Below are positions 49,648 to 61,702 of a DNA stretch of 64,000 nt, piece by piece. Every line of letters starts with the position of its first letter. Positions within the stretch are counted from its first letter, which is position 1. The notes under the pieces are model-generated. The model was not told the origin of the DNA and ran no database searches. It saw only the letters and a program-made list of their open reading frames with translations. Source of the DNA: Paralvinella palmiformis. Taxonomy: Eukaryota > Annelida > Polychaeta > Terebellida > Alvinellidae. The stretch lies in the NCBI GenBank assembly GCA_025642065.1, contig JAODUP010000936.1:1-64000 (forward strand), read 5' to 3'. Position numbers and translations under genes: made by a program.

Positions 49648-50834
49648 GCTGCCAACTATTACCATTTCTGCGGAATCATTATGAATTTTCTGTTCTTCAG
49701 TACGCCATTATGCCCGTACTCTGAAAACTATGATAAACCTGCCGTTTCCTGTAATCGTTCCATACGGTGCAGTTCTGTTACTGTCTTACATTGTATCACG
49801 CGGTGTATTGTTTCCAGGAGGGCCTAGAATTTTTGGGTGGTGACTGGTTTTATCTATGCATGTGAAGTTTTACCCTCTCTTTTGTACAGTGTGGTCGCAC
49901 TAAAACAAATATTCCTCTGGAGACTTTATAATCAGTGATGATTCAAATTACATCGCCAGTTAGATGCAGAACCAACCATTTAGTGTAGCCACGGATGGAT
50001 CAAATGAAACGGACAACATGAAGCTATATCCAGTGACTGTTAGATATGTTTATTTAAGTAACCTTTTACATCGGCGATAATGTGGGATTTTAGAAAATGA
50101 ACCCAAACACCAGTGATAGGACTATTTTTCGTTGCTGCTGTTCTTTTCTTGCCAACATTCCTAGTAGAATCTGTATACGTCATTGATAATACATTAGATG
50201 TATGTTTGCAGTGTTGTTTCTTGGACGCGTTTTGGCGTGATTCCCGCAATATTTCAACGTATGTGGCAAAATAAAAAATCGCTGGGCGCCACATGGCGCA
50301 GAATAAAACCCCATTACGCAATATTGTAAGTGTTGTGCGCATTAACAGCCTTCCCATCATATTTGCTTTAATAATGCTGTACCACTAGTATGGCATTATC
50401 AGCAGAAATTGGGTCATGATAAACGTCAAATATTTATCATCCGTTTCCTGATGTGAAATAATGCCAAAATCTACTGCTGTAACCATTTCAAATGTCATAT
50501 TTATAAACATTTACTGAATATAAGAACCATGCTTGAATGATAGGGGAGATTTTGGTGAGCTGTTGATCTTGGCTGGTAAACGTCCATTTTGCATTATGAT
50601 GGTCACGTGACTCAAATACTCTCCTGATTGGCTAGATGTCTTTGTTTAGAGTAAATAAAAGCACATATTTTTGCATTTATGTTAATATTATTATATAAAT
50701 ATGGATTTCATGTATCATATTAACTGTATTCATACTTTGCTGAAGGAATTATATGCAATTTTTGGTAACTTAAGAATTGTATATTTGTATAATTATTGTA
50801 TGATTTTAGTATAGTGTAGGTTGCAAACGTTCTA

Positions 50835-50896
50835 GGACACTGAATGGCCTAAATTGTGCCGATGTGTCGTTAAGCAACATTCATCCATCCATCCAT
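50835..50896 (+). mobile_element. SINE/LINE 3'-tail fragment, family D
   Basis: GGACACTGAATGGCCTAAAT followed by TGTGCCGATGTGTCG and an ATCC tail; it matches 14578-14652 in the other orientation. Confidence 0.6.
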
Positions 50897-51061
50897 AATT
50901 ATAGTGTAACATATATAGGGTAATCATGTACTGAAACTGCAAACCTGTGCTGACTTAATTGTTATTAAAATTAAATGTGGGAACAATCTGATTAAATGAA
51001 GATGTTAGGTTGCGTTTCGTCTGAAAATGTTTACTCTTTCCAATTTTCAAATGTTGACAGC

Positions 51062-51132
<71 letters not shown>
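51062..51132. repeat. (TA)n(TG)n(TA)n microsatellite
   Basis: Compound tract; it gives the Tyr-Ile and Cys-Val runs of nearby open frames. Confidence 0.95.
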
Positions 51133-51135
<3 letters not shown>

Positions 51136-51699
51136 TATTATTTGAAACCTAGCAAAGTTAGGTTCATGGAGTTTGCTTTGTTGGCCATTTTCTTCCAGTT
51201 TTTGAAGGTGGCTGTAAAACAAAAAGTGATCTTATTTCAAAAGTTGGGTTCAGGCTGTAACTGATGTGTAGCACTAACAGTGTATTTAAATGATTTTTGA
51301 GTCTGACTTATGGATTTTTCATTGAGAAAGGTCAGTCAAAAAAAAAATATCTGAAAATAAGTGACCAAAAAGTATCATATGCTATGCCAAATTCCTGAAG
51401 TTCCTCTCATAGAGGCTAACAGAGATGTTTAATATACCACTGGATTTAGCCATCATTACTATTACTAATAATAATAATCAGTAAATCAGATGAGTGTATG
51501 TTGAATTATAAGTGACAACACAATATTATGACAACCATTTGTCAAGAAACCACTTTTATTTTGAAAGAAATAAGGGAACCATTTCTATGATAATGTATTA
51601 AGGTTAATCAAATCTCTTTAATCAGATTTACACAATACATGTATCTGTACAATGAAACAGGAATTTAAAAATTTACAACGTATGGCATCACCCAAATAT

Positions 51700-51702
<3 letters not shown>

Positions 51703-51751
<49 letters not shown>
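51703..51751. repeat. (TA)n microsatellite
   Basis: An uninterrupted TA tract of about 48 bases. Confidence 0.95.
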
Positions 51752-52692
51752 CAGAACACATAATCAAAGCAGCACTGTCTTCACACAATAAAATTTGCTG
51801 TTAGTTTCATTTCAAACAAGCAAAATTAAAGTCTCTTTAAAAATAGCAATTATATGTCATACAAAAAATACAGGACTAGAGAAATAATACTGTTGGCTGT
51901 CCAGGTAACAATACACAGTGTAAAATGAGACTAGAGAAACAAAACACTAAACTATCATAACAACCATAAGGGGGTGCATGTCCATGTTTTTGCTGGGAGG
52001 ACGTATCCCCCCAGGGGTTAATATGGATCAAATGGGACCGACCTAAATCCACCACCACCCAAAAAGAGTAAAAAGAATTTTTTTTAGTTATATACAATTT
52101 TTATATCAATGTATTGAGTTATAATCATTTTCTTATAAGTAGCACAATTTGATGACATAATCGAAAATCGTCTTCTTGTTATCTATCAGTGAACGGTTGT
52201 TGGCGTATGGTGATGGACCCTGTATATTGATCCCCGGTGTGATAGACAGTAATGATAGATGACCGGTTACTGCGTTATCGACACGGTAAGAGCCAGTCTT
52301 TCTCTATCGCTGAATAGGAGCCGGTCTCGACCATCCGGATTTTCTCCCCATAAGTGATACACAACCTAATCAGTGTGTGCAGACAAGTGTGAAGACGAAA
52401 TCAATTTGCGGTCTGATCCACGGCGGCCAGCTGTGGTTGGAACTGGTATACCTGGCCATGACCATCCGGCTTGCCATAAATCTGATATTATAACGTATAC
52501 GAGATAGCCGTGTGCGTTGTTAGTGTTCGGGCCTAGAAAAGCTAGCCGTCCTCTGACAGATTTATTTTATGTGTGACAGATTGTTAGGCTGGCTGGTGTA
52601 ATACGTTTGTGGGTTCAAGATTTAAGGGGGTTTCTTATTGAAACCTGAACAACGCTAGGTAGTTAGTGTTGGGAGAAGGTCAACATTTTATT

Positions 52693-52697
<5 letters not shown>

Positions 52698-52732
<35 letters not shown>
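52698..52732. repeat. (TA)n microsatellite
   Basis: An uninterrupted TA tract of about 34 bases. Confidence 0.95.
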
Positions 52733-52736
<4 letters not shown>

Positions 52737-52971
52737 TGTGCGTGTGTATGTGTAGTGCTCATGTTTTTATTTCCCTCAGATTTTGAACTGCAGAGAGAGA
52801 GAGCACCGACCTTCTCTTTGGTTGTGCCTGATGTTGTACCGCACACAGTGGACTATAATAACCTACTCCACTAATGCAGCATGATAATAGATCCTATTTG
52901 ATACATTTGGAAATCTCACAATCAATGACCTTATTTATCTTCAAACCTACAGTGCTCCTCCTGTAGGGCAT

Positions 52972-53140
52972 TCTGATGCTGCCGCGAGTAGTGTAATGTG
53001 CACAATCCTCTGGGTTGTTGGTTCGAATCTGTTTCATATCGGTGTTTGTGGGATATGTTTTCTTCAGCAGTCCAGGCTCCCCGGGGCCACATGCCCCATT
53101 GGTGTGACTAGCGCTGAGATGAAATAACTCAACTCATTCT
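52972..53140 (+). mobile_element. SINE-like, tRNA-derived, family C
   Basis: CTGCCGCGAGTAGTGTAATG followed by TTGGTTCGAATCTG gives a B-box-like core at about 53020-53031. The downstream block CAGGCTCCCCGGGGCCACAT, then ATTGGTGTGACTAGCGC, is unlike SINE-A. A single copy in the window, so the family is inferred from the B box alone. Confidence 0.45.
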
Positions 53141-54115
53141 ACCTTCGCAGTGTTCAAGAAGTATCTCATGTTTTATATTGGAAATAAGTCTGATCATAGT
53201 TAAAACATTATTAATATTTTATGTTATTTACTTTTAACTAAATATAAAGCGGAGGCTCACTGAAAGTCTTAATTTAGGACTGACCTTTTCTCTGCACTAA
53301 ACTTAGGTGCTAATCCATTACCTGGAATTAAATTACAACACTCACAGTCACAGTAAATCCCGTTTAGAAATCCATCTCTGGATCAGAATCCAGGCCATCG
53401 TGATTCATGATGCGATCTGTTAACAATGGCCGGATCCATGTCTGAGATCACACCACACAAATGTTACTTGTTATTGTCTTTGATAAGGATCAATAGTTGA
53501 GGCAATAAGGCTATTATTGGCCTCATTACCAGCATTCGCTGCCAGTTAATTCGTCCAGTCTGGATCAAATAAGCTTAGATCATTTATTTGCTTCTCAGAT
53601 CAGTTCTGTTTGGGCTTCATATCTTGATGATGGCCTGGCCAGATGAGGTTCTCCACACTTAATGAGGCAGACTGTCGTTTAGACGACTTCCACATAAACA
53701 GGTTGTTAGCATTATAGATGTCCACGTCAAACCAAGAGATGTTGCGAATCGTGTTGAAATCGGGAAAAACTTGGCAAGCTCAGTATTTGGTCAATGAGGT
53801 CACCTTGCCGTAATGTTAGCAAAGGCTATTCCTGCTGGTTGATATTTGTACAAGGTTACTAAGTTATTAAGCTTGTGTTTATATATGTATAATATTTCTG
53901 ATTAACCTGTAAAGTTATTTTAATCAGCTGTTAGCAGTCAGTCAGAGTTGTTTGACTTTTGTGGCTGGCTCAGCTCTAAATGTTATAAATAACACAAACA
54001 GACGTGATATTATTATGAGATTTGTTTTTGTGTTCTCTGAATTTCCCTTTGTCGATTTTTATTCTGCCTTTCATTGTCTTCAGTGGCTTTAATCTACAAC
54101 AATTCCATTATCTCT

Positions 54116-54116
54116 A

Positions 54117-54163
<47 letters not shown>
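54116..54163. repeat. (CT)n(GT)n microsatellite
   Basis: CT tract followed by GT. Confidence 0.95.
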
Positions 54164-54164
<1 letters not shown>

Positions 54165-55383
54165 GGGTTGAGGGTGACAGTTGTTCACTGTACAAATGTA
54201 TTTAATGTTTACACACTTGCCAATTTTATTCATCTGGTTCTACAATGCCCACTTAATCCCGATAGTTTTTCCTGTCACCATATTTCATGGAAAAGTCTGC
54301 CAGACATCGTATCGTTATTTATGTTGACATTACAGGGACATTAACAGAACTTTTATTGGCTAGCCATTACAATAAATCTCTCTTCTACTGATTGGTCAAC
54401 TGACTTGTTATGAAAAAGGTGTCCCATCGATTTAAAGATGGATTATCTCAGGGGGGCGTCAGGGGGGACCTGGATCAGTGCCCACCCTGCTTCGCGGTGA
54501 CTGGGGTATCACAGAATATTCCAAATGTTTTTTTTCATAGGGATATGTTATTGATTAAAGTTTGTGTTGTTTTGTGAAGTTTTCACGATCTGAGTTCTGA
54601 GATCTATGTCGTTTCTGTTGTTAATTTGTATTCTCAAGTGACCATAAGGGTGGTACATCGTGGCCTAGATATCTTTGACACTTATCTGTCTCATAAAAAT
54701 GATAAAATCATATGTAAAAATGTCTTTCATATTGAAATCCTAAAACGTTTCACGCGAAAATACTCGACAGTATAGATTGCTATGAAAACAATCAATTTAA
54801 CTGTTGATCATTTGTGGATGACATAATTTGCCACGTTCTGCCCCTGGAGTTTACAAAATTAGATATAAATAAATAGACTACTAAACGCTCTTCCCCAGCT
54901 CATAACGGGACACTTCTACAGATGGTAGTGCACTTTTAACTACACACTCGGGCCAGACCTCAGTTTCAAATAACCCGTGCCTGAGATGTATCATTTGACC
55001 ATCTCATATCCCATTTGGTCATATATCTTAGGCGTCATTGGTGAGTCGACTAAACAACATTCACTTACTCTCTACCTAATAAAGTCCATAATAAACGTAT
55101 CTTAATCGATTTTCTGTTTAATGTTCAATGAAAGTTACGCAAAATTAAAACTTTTTATAAATCATAATATTAATATCTGATGTAGGTGATGAAGCACGGT
55201 TTAAACACACTGTAGCTGTGACTGATTCATAAATAAGAACCAGTATCGCCTTCTTCTTATCCTCTCCGTCGCCAGTGGGACATGAGGCTTCAAAACAACA
55301 ACAATGTTCCTCTACAGGATCCTGTCCTTTGATCAGATGTGGCCATTTCGGCCGTTATTATACTGCCAGGTGTGTCTGGCTCA

Positions 55384-55700
55384 AGTCCGCTATCCAGGGG
55401 CGCCTTCTGGTAGTTGTAATTGTTGTAGTAGTTTCTCTAACATGTTTGTTTTAACGGGGTGGAGTTGTTAGCCCCATGCCCAACCCCCAACCTGGAGGAT
55501 CACAGGTGCTGGGTTTCATCTGGTCCCTCCTCTGAGACCTGACTGGCTTGGTTTAACCCGCCAGGGCTTAAAGCCTCGCCGGTTTGGCTTCCAGAGTCCT
55601 TGAGACGCACAATCCCCCTCACCGTCTGCAAGGTACATGTACCACCACAGAGGGGGAAGAATCAGTACAGCCGTTTTAAAATGTTTGATGTTGACTATAG
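55384..55700. repeat. GC-richer dispersed-repeat-like segment, unassigned
   Basis: GCCCCATGCCCAACCCCCAAC, then GGTTTAACCCGCCAGGGC and GCCTCGCCGGTTTGGC, stand out from the AT-rich intron. The minus-strand frame (55516-55710) has a Trp/Pro/Gly-rich peptide (NRRGFKPWRVKPSQSGLRGG). It has the look of a retroelement part, but there is no second copy in the window. Confidence 0.35.
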
Positions 55701-58700
55701 TAACAGTCAAATATTTAGTCAGCTAGTAATACACAATATACATGTTTTGGCCGTAAAATGGATTCATGTCAAGGTTTTAAATACAGATACAACTATAATT
55801 CTTTTCAAGTCTTCGAAATGTGTATACAACTATAATGAAAAAATATCTAAATAGATTTGAATTTAGCTACAGATATATTTAAAACCTTTAGATGCCTGGT
55901 AGTTGATTTATATATATAAATATATATACACTTAGCAGAGGGCCAATGAATAAAGAGAGAATCATTCTTAGCTCTCAGCAGAAAGTGTCAAATTTGTTTG
56001 TATCATAAAGATGAAACCCAGTCCATATATATTATGTGTGTGTGATCTGGCATCCTTAACGGCAGGCTTCTTGTGTAATACATAAGGTCATACATAACAT
56101 GATGAGGTCTGCAACTTAGGAACCAGTTCTCATTATAGCCAAATGAGTTGACTGTAGTCTGTCATTAACTGATGTTAATGGCATCAGGGTGTCTATAGGT
56201 TGGAGACGAAGCCGGTACTTTTTAGGGTGATATGGTGTGTTTTTGGTGCTAATTGTAAGTGAGCTTTGTTGGTGAAGCAATCAAGCCTGTTCCACTAAGG
56301 TTCACAAGTTTTATTCCTGAAAAGGAATGAAAATTTGTCTGTTATTAATTTCAAGGCGTCCTTTACGTCGTTGGTGACTGACCATGTTAAATGACGCTGT
56401 TGTTTCACCGAATTACGAAAGTGGGAAATTAAAAACCGCAGGAGGATTAAAAAACCCATTCTGGCTTAACTGTTTTCGGAATTATAGTTCCATTTCATCA
56501 TTCTACGTTGTTCTCATATGGGCAGTGGGCGATGAATGATCTACTCAAGCAACTGGGACCGTACTAGAAATAAATGTTCACACGCTCATGTGTAATCCCT
56601 ATTTATTGGTTACAAATCATGAGATAAACTAAATCCAGTCTGTGAAGAAACTAACTAGTTTGAGGGTATGGCATTGGTGTGGTGGATTTAGAAGACATTA
56701 CGGTCAAATGGTAGTTGATAGAGTGAATATATATGAAGTGTTAAATAACTATAAATGTACATTCACATAATGTCTCAGCAGTCTGTATATGATAGAGTTG
56801 ATACTGCTGCGTGGTCCATTATCAACAACCAGTTCAGCTCTCTATCTCATAAATCCCGAATCCCATCCAGACACCAATCCCATAACAGTGATGGACAAAA
56901 ATCATTTGTTACTATCGTAATACGACCCCTAAAGCTACTAACACACCAGCTTTTCTACCGTCGGTCCGTGTGGAGATCCTGTAGTCAGCCTTCACAACAT
57001 CAAGGTCAGTAATATTATTCTGGATCAGTAAAATGATAATAAACAATATATAAATATGGCATATTAATTATTGGTGTTTGTTTTTGATATTAAGGTTCTT
57101 TTTTATTGACGAAAATATCAGAAGTAAAAGCTTGTCCACTAATTACCTAAACGGTTAAACGTGACGGTTTATTATACATATTACGGGTCTTTTACACCTC
57201 TGGTTTTGGTTATTTTGAAACATTGAGTTAACTATTTAGACGCAGTTTCGTAACATTCTTTGGGCTTAGGTTTGTTATTGCTGACTTAAGGTGCAATAAT
57301 AATAAGGCACAGATTACTAAATTGAGATGACAAAGTAAATATTTGACATGTCCTGAAATGAAGCCATATAAAATACGAATAGCTAGGTATTTCTTTGACT
57401 TATTGCTGGACAGGCAACAGCGGATAGACAAGAGATTGGAGGGTAACAACATCTAAGGGGAAAAATATCAACAGGATAAAAACTAGGTGGTAAAATGAGC
57501 TGAGGAAAATCGCCTAGATCTACGTACTGGATGAATGTAGATGTTAGATATAAATGCTAGCTTTAGCTAATGTTTCGCATTGATCACGATATCCAAGTGT
57601 CCTCATATATGGATGTATTTATGGTCGAAATCTAGCTTTATAGAAGTCCTGTGTGAGGATTAAGAATAGTTGGGTAGAAACGTCAGTAGTGGTATGTTTG
57701 TTTGTTTACACCTGTCACAGGTTGGGCTATCATATGTTCTCGTGTGTAAAACGCCTTTGTGCTGGCTTTGACATAATACAAAGTATGACATAAATATTGT
57801 ATTAAAAACAATTACGGCTAAGTGTTTTACAATGGACTCAGCCTTCCACACATATTCTTAGAATCTCCCCATTTTGTGGGCATATTAATTTTTTTGATAT
57901 TCGTGCTTACTCAACCAACTAGTACACAAAAGCAGTTGATGGCAATGATCTGATGTACTCACTTATTTTAATATTCACAATCCCAGTACTTACTGTCATA
58001 ACCTTTGATGACTCTCTGATAATGATGCTGTGCATTGTTTCCTCTCAAGTAACTGCACTAGAACCTTCACACCGGTGCTATTCTGTCAGATGAGATTGAC
58101 TTCGACATAGAAAGAAACAGTGATGTTAGTTTTTATTGATTTGTAGATTCTGGACTATAACCTGTAGCTAATTATCTGTGAGGACTATCTAAGGATTACA
58201 GAAGTCAGAACATTCAGTTTTTACCTGGTGGTGGTTCCCAACTAAATATGAGTTTTTATTTATTTTCGCCTCACATCCCTGCTTCATTGTTTGAAGCACA
58301 GTGGGTATTTTAGTTTTGGTTCAGTGTTTTCAGTGTTGTGAAATGCATCTTGTGTTCTCTGAACTGGGTTCTTAACTCTTCTTTTTAACGAATGACCCTT
58401 CAGAGAACTTAATTAAAGCATCAGAACCTTCTTGTGTATTTTTCCTTGTTATTTGTGCTTAGACCTGTGAAGGCCAAACCATTGATGATCACCTGTAAGC
58501 GTGTTAAGTCCCGAGTTGACGACCCTTGCAGTATAATAAAAAAATATAGTTACCTAAGCAGAGTATGATATGTTATATCACTTGTTCATTTTAATTATTG
58601 CTTGCTCTTGTTCTACATTTAGTTCAGCTGCCTGCCTGTCTAAACTGTGTAACATTAATATTATTAATATTACATTTGTTTGCTGTGATATGGCTACTTA

Positions 58701-58932
58701 ATCTTCAGTTGTAATATAAACCATTTTAAACTTGGGAACTTTGTTGACGATTTGATTCATTTGATATTCTAATTCTTTATTTCCTTTTTCTGTTTTGTTT
58801 ATTTTCAGTAGCAGAGTTCTTGGGTATTGTTTCTAAATCCAAATAGTGGATTGATATGCCAAGCTCGCATTCACCAATCACCACAGTGGAGCCGACTTGA
58901 TAAATACTCACAGAGATCTTCTTTATTTTCAG

Positions 58933-59079
58933 AAAGTAAAGCTTGGTGCAGTGCTTGGAGTTTACCTACCAACAATACAACACGTTTTTGGTGTGTTGAT
59001 GTTCGTTAGGTTGGCCTGGATTGTTGGCTCCATGGGTACCATAGAAGCCTTCTTTATGGTACTGATGTGCTGCATCACG
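58933..59079 (+). CDS. kcc: KCC-type K-Cl cotransporter, coding exon 4 (TM1 and start of TM2)
   Basis: Acceptor TTTATTTTCAG at 58932, donor ACG/GTATGT at 59080; 49 codons, phase 0. It encodes residues 103-151. KLGAVLGVYLPTIQHVFGVL is TM1 and its approach, followed by MFVRLAWIVGSMG and the hydrophobic start of TM2 (TIEAFFMVLMCCIT). The pattern GVYLPxxQxxFGVxxFxRLxWxVG is the KCC signature. The FGV triplet at residues 121-123, part of the backbone Cl- site in KCCs, is kept. Residue 119 is His where KCC and NKCC proteins usually have Asn (N131 in human KCC1 as I recall it), whose backbone carbonyl contributes to the K+ site. Thr116 replaces the usual Cys. Confidence 0.95.
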
Positions 59080-59370
59080 GTATGTTTTCTGTAGAGATTG
59101 GACACATTAATAAAGAGTTGCATCCTTTCTATGTGATTAACTGCTCCGAGTGTCCAAGATATTGGGTAATGGAAGTAATGACCTTATAAGTCGAGGAGCA
59201 TTTGGCTTATAAATGTAATGTTGCTGTCATATATTCTATAATGCAGTCTATGGCATTTAAAACTACACCTTGCATCAATTTGCTAATACTGTAAATATAT
59301 TGTAAATGCCTCTTTCTAAAATATTAAACAGCTTTTTTTTAGATAAATGGCAGATTTTGTGGGTTTTTTC

Positions 59371-59371
<1 letters not shown>

Positions 59372-59409
<38 letters not shown>
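59372..59409. repeat. (TA)n microsatellite
   Basis: An uninterrupted TA tract of about 37 bases. Confidence 0.95.
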
Positions 59410-59413
<4 letters not shown>

Positions 59414-60114
59414 GAATTTTTTCTTTTCTACAATCGAGGAAATGTTTCTTCCACTTAATGCCATAGGTCCCGGCCATTAAGCCAATACAATATTATGGTC
59501 CTCATTTTCTGGGGTTGGCTTAATGGCCAATGCTACTTCAGTGTCAAGAAATTCGGTAATCGGAATAAGAAATTTCAGGGTGTTAGCAGCCATCTTGACT
59601 CAATCTATGCAAACAGACATCAGTCGTCATTTTGATCTAAACTCATGGAGTCATGGAGTGAAAATACAAGTGAAATGAGTTGATGATAATAATTCATATA
59701 ACTATTGGCATATAACTTATATGTAGAATTATCTGACTTTTGTAATTATGGATAAATGTTGTTGGACTCAGTAGCGCATTTCACGACTTTCAATTTGAAG
59801 GCAACATCAGTAATAAGACAACTCGTACCCAAGACATCCTGTACCCGAGGGCATCGCATCTCATTTGTTTGGTTGAAAAGGCATCTTGGTTTCGTAGATG
59901 AGCATTGTTTATCATTGTCGTAATAATTTAGGATTATTGAAAACAAAAAAGTTAAACACTGTTCCCACGGTTCACGATACCAGCGCGATGTTGATGATGT
60001 TTCTTTGCTCTTTCATGTGTTTAAAACGTTTAAAATCACCTAAAAATACTGCAGGGAAAAGTTAAGATTTTTAGGTTGGCTTAATGGACGGTCATGATTC
60101 TGGGTACAGATTGA

Positions 60115-60449
60115 GATAATAATAATAATATGTGATATTTCTATAGCGCCTTATTCAGCTAGAAGCTGCTCTAAGGTGCTTTACAATATTATTTACAATA
60201 TTATTATCTCTGACTCAGACCTGTTTCCACCCAGCACTCATCTCAACCCCCAAGGGAGCATACAACGCATGCTGCCATTGTAGGCACAAAGTGTTACTCC
60301 AACACATAGCCATCGCGTCCTGTCAGGTACTAATTTTTTTATGGATGAGTGAACCAGTCGCCACATGCATTGCAGCTCATGGAGCCTCGAACCCGCGACC
60401 TTTCGGCTACGAGTCATACGCTCTAACTAACTAACTGCACTATCACAGA
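60115..60449 (-). mobile_element. SINE-B, tRNA-derived, full-length copy
   Basis: On the minus strand it starts near GATAGTGCAGTTAGTTAG (A-box region) and CGGGTTCGAGGCTCC (B box), runs about 330 bases, and ends GGCGCTATAGAAATATCACA followed by (TTA)n. The GCGCTATA..(ATT)n end resembles L2/CR1-type LINE tails, so it was probably moved by such a LINE. A second copy is at 63366-63680. It sits only about 50 bases before exon 5. Confidence 0.85.
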
Positions 60450-60502
60450 TATAATTTTGCCATGTATCAACATTTTAATCAACATGCTACTCTTTGTTAC
60501 AG

Positions 60503-60557
60503 ACATTTGTCACCGCAATTTCAATGAGTGCCATAGCTACAAATGGGATGGTACAAG
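60503..60557 (+). CDS. kcc: KCC-type K-Cl cotransporter, coding exon 5 (TM2)
   Basis: Acceptor CTTTGTTACAG at 60502; donor CAAG/GTCAGT at 60558, less ideal but usable. It encodes residues 152-169, TFVTAISMSAIATNGMVQ, which is the strongly conserved TAISMSAIATNGVVP segment of KCCs (TM2 end and following loop). Gln169 replaces the usual Pro. The phase-1 final base joins exon 6 to form Ala170, restoring the AGGSY motif exactly. This in-frame junction strongly supports the model. Confidence 0.95.
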
Positions 60558-61098
60558 GTCAGTAGGGCATGCATGTGATAATGCACAAGTTTTGTACTAT
60601 AAGTATTTGAGCGATTGAAATGGAATTGGTGCTCTGATACTTTATTGAAAGCTCTAGCTGGATGTAATAAAATCTGGTCAAATCTTTAGGAAAACCATAG
60701 TTTTTGGGAAGTATTAGTGTGCACAGTTTGAAATAGCTTGACAATGAAAACGGGGGAATGCGTTAATGATGGTCAGGTGTAACAGTTTGAGATCTGCAAT
60801 GGTAAATGGGGAGACTGGGAATTATATTTAGAAAATGGTTTGAAGGTGGTAGAGGAAAATAGGTAATGGATTTGGCATAGAGAAGAAATTTGAGATTAAT
60901 GATAGGAGAGCATTTGCATATTACAGCGTTGGCTGGTTTAGGAGGGTTTTGGATCAACCTCTTTAGTGTTGCCATCCCGATTGAGTATGCCAAAACATAG
61001 CTGTGAAGTAACTGTTAGGAAACGTCCAATCCCTTTACAGATAGTGTCAAAACCTAAGTTTTTCCCATTTTTTTTAAAATGTCTTTTTCTCTTTACAG
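60558..61098 (+). other. KCC intron 5 (541 bases)
   Basis: GTCAGT to CTCTTTACAG. No gene or repeat seen. Confidence 0.9.
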
Positions 61099-61229
61099 CG
61101 GGTGGATCATACTTTATGATATCACGTAATCTTGGTCCAGAATGTGGAGGAGCTGTAGGTATATGCTTCTACCTTGCCAACACATTTGGTACAGATTTAT
61201 ACATTCTCGGAGCAATTGAGATTTTCTTG
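61099..61229 (+). CDS. kcc: KCC-type K-Cl cotransporter, coding exon 6 (TM3)
   Basis: Acceptor TTTCTCTTTACAG at 61098; donor TTG/GTGAGTG at 61230, phase 0. It encodes residues 170-213: [20 protein letters not shown], then [20 protein letters not shown] and EIFL. This matches [44 protein letters not shown] of KCCs, that is the TM2-TM3 loop and TM3. Tyr204 aligns with the TM3 tyrosine of the K+ site (Y216 in human KCC1; the offset of 12 is the same as for residue 119). The stretch GTDL replaces AAAM just before it, putting an acidic residue, Asp202, in TM3; Cys185 replaces Phe. The rest of the protein lies past the window. Confidence 0.95.
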
Positions 61230-61612
61230 GTGAGTGTAGTACCTGATCTTGGATAATATATTAATTACTGATCGAGTGAATGCTGCTATGAATAGAGCAT
61301 CAATTTATCACTATATTTATCTGATGCCATTTTGGTCAGTTATGGAGAGATAGAGAGATTGAGGTTTCACTGATGAACGGCCATTAATAAAATAAATATT
61401 ATGCCACTGATTGCTAAATGTTAGGTGCCCAGCTTGGCTGGAAGTATCCTTCTAAGGAAAACTATTACATTCTGTTTGTTAGTTAGTTATTTCTAAAGAA
61501 ATACTATGCTTTAATTTTTAAAGCTGGCTGGGTGGCTGATTCAGTTTACTCTGATTCTCTGCCGATAAAAAATATGTGTCTGATTTTGGAGTATATATAT
61601 ATCTGAGTCCAG

Positions 61613-61615
<3 letters not shown>

Positions 61616-61655
<40 letters not shown>

Positions 61656-61702
61656 CACACACACACACCTCTCTCTCTCTCTCTGGAGAGAGAGAGAGAG
61701 AT
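61616..61702. repeat. (CA)n, then (CT)n/(GA)n inverted tract
   Basis: CA tract to 61670, then CT and GA blocks that face each other across GG at about 61685 and could form a hairpin. Confidence 0.9.

Larger units (their letters stand above)
40130..58932 (+). other. KCC intron 3 (about 18.8 kb)
   Basis: GTACGA to TTTATTTTCAG. It carries SINEs, a long-TIR MITE, a two-copy dispersed repeat and many microsatellites (separate entries). I see no supportable exon in 40480-42640, 45560-46680, 48000-49500, 49650-51060, 53140-54110 or 55720-58930. The open frames there are short and without family likeness. Confidence 0.75.
59080..60502 (+). other. KCC intron 4 (1.4 kb)
   Basis: GTATGT to TTGTTACAG. 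Holds a (TA)n tract at 59372-59409 and SINE-B at 60115-60449; otherwise nothing evident. Confidence 0.9.

Noticed and set aside
58827..59009. 60-codon frame overlapping KCC exon 4 in another frame
   Set aside because: Shadow of the true exon; the KCC frame matches the family and both splice sites.
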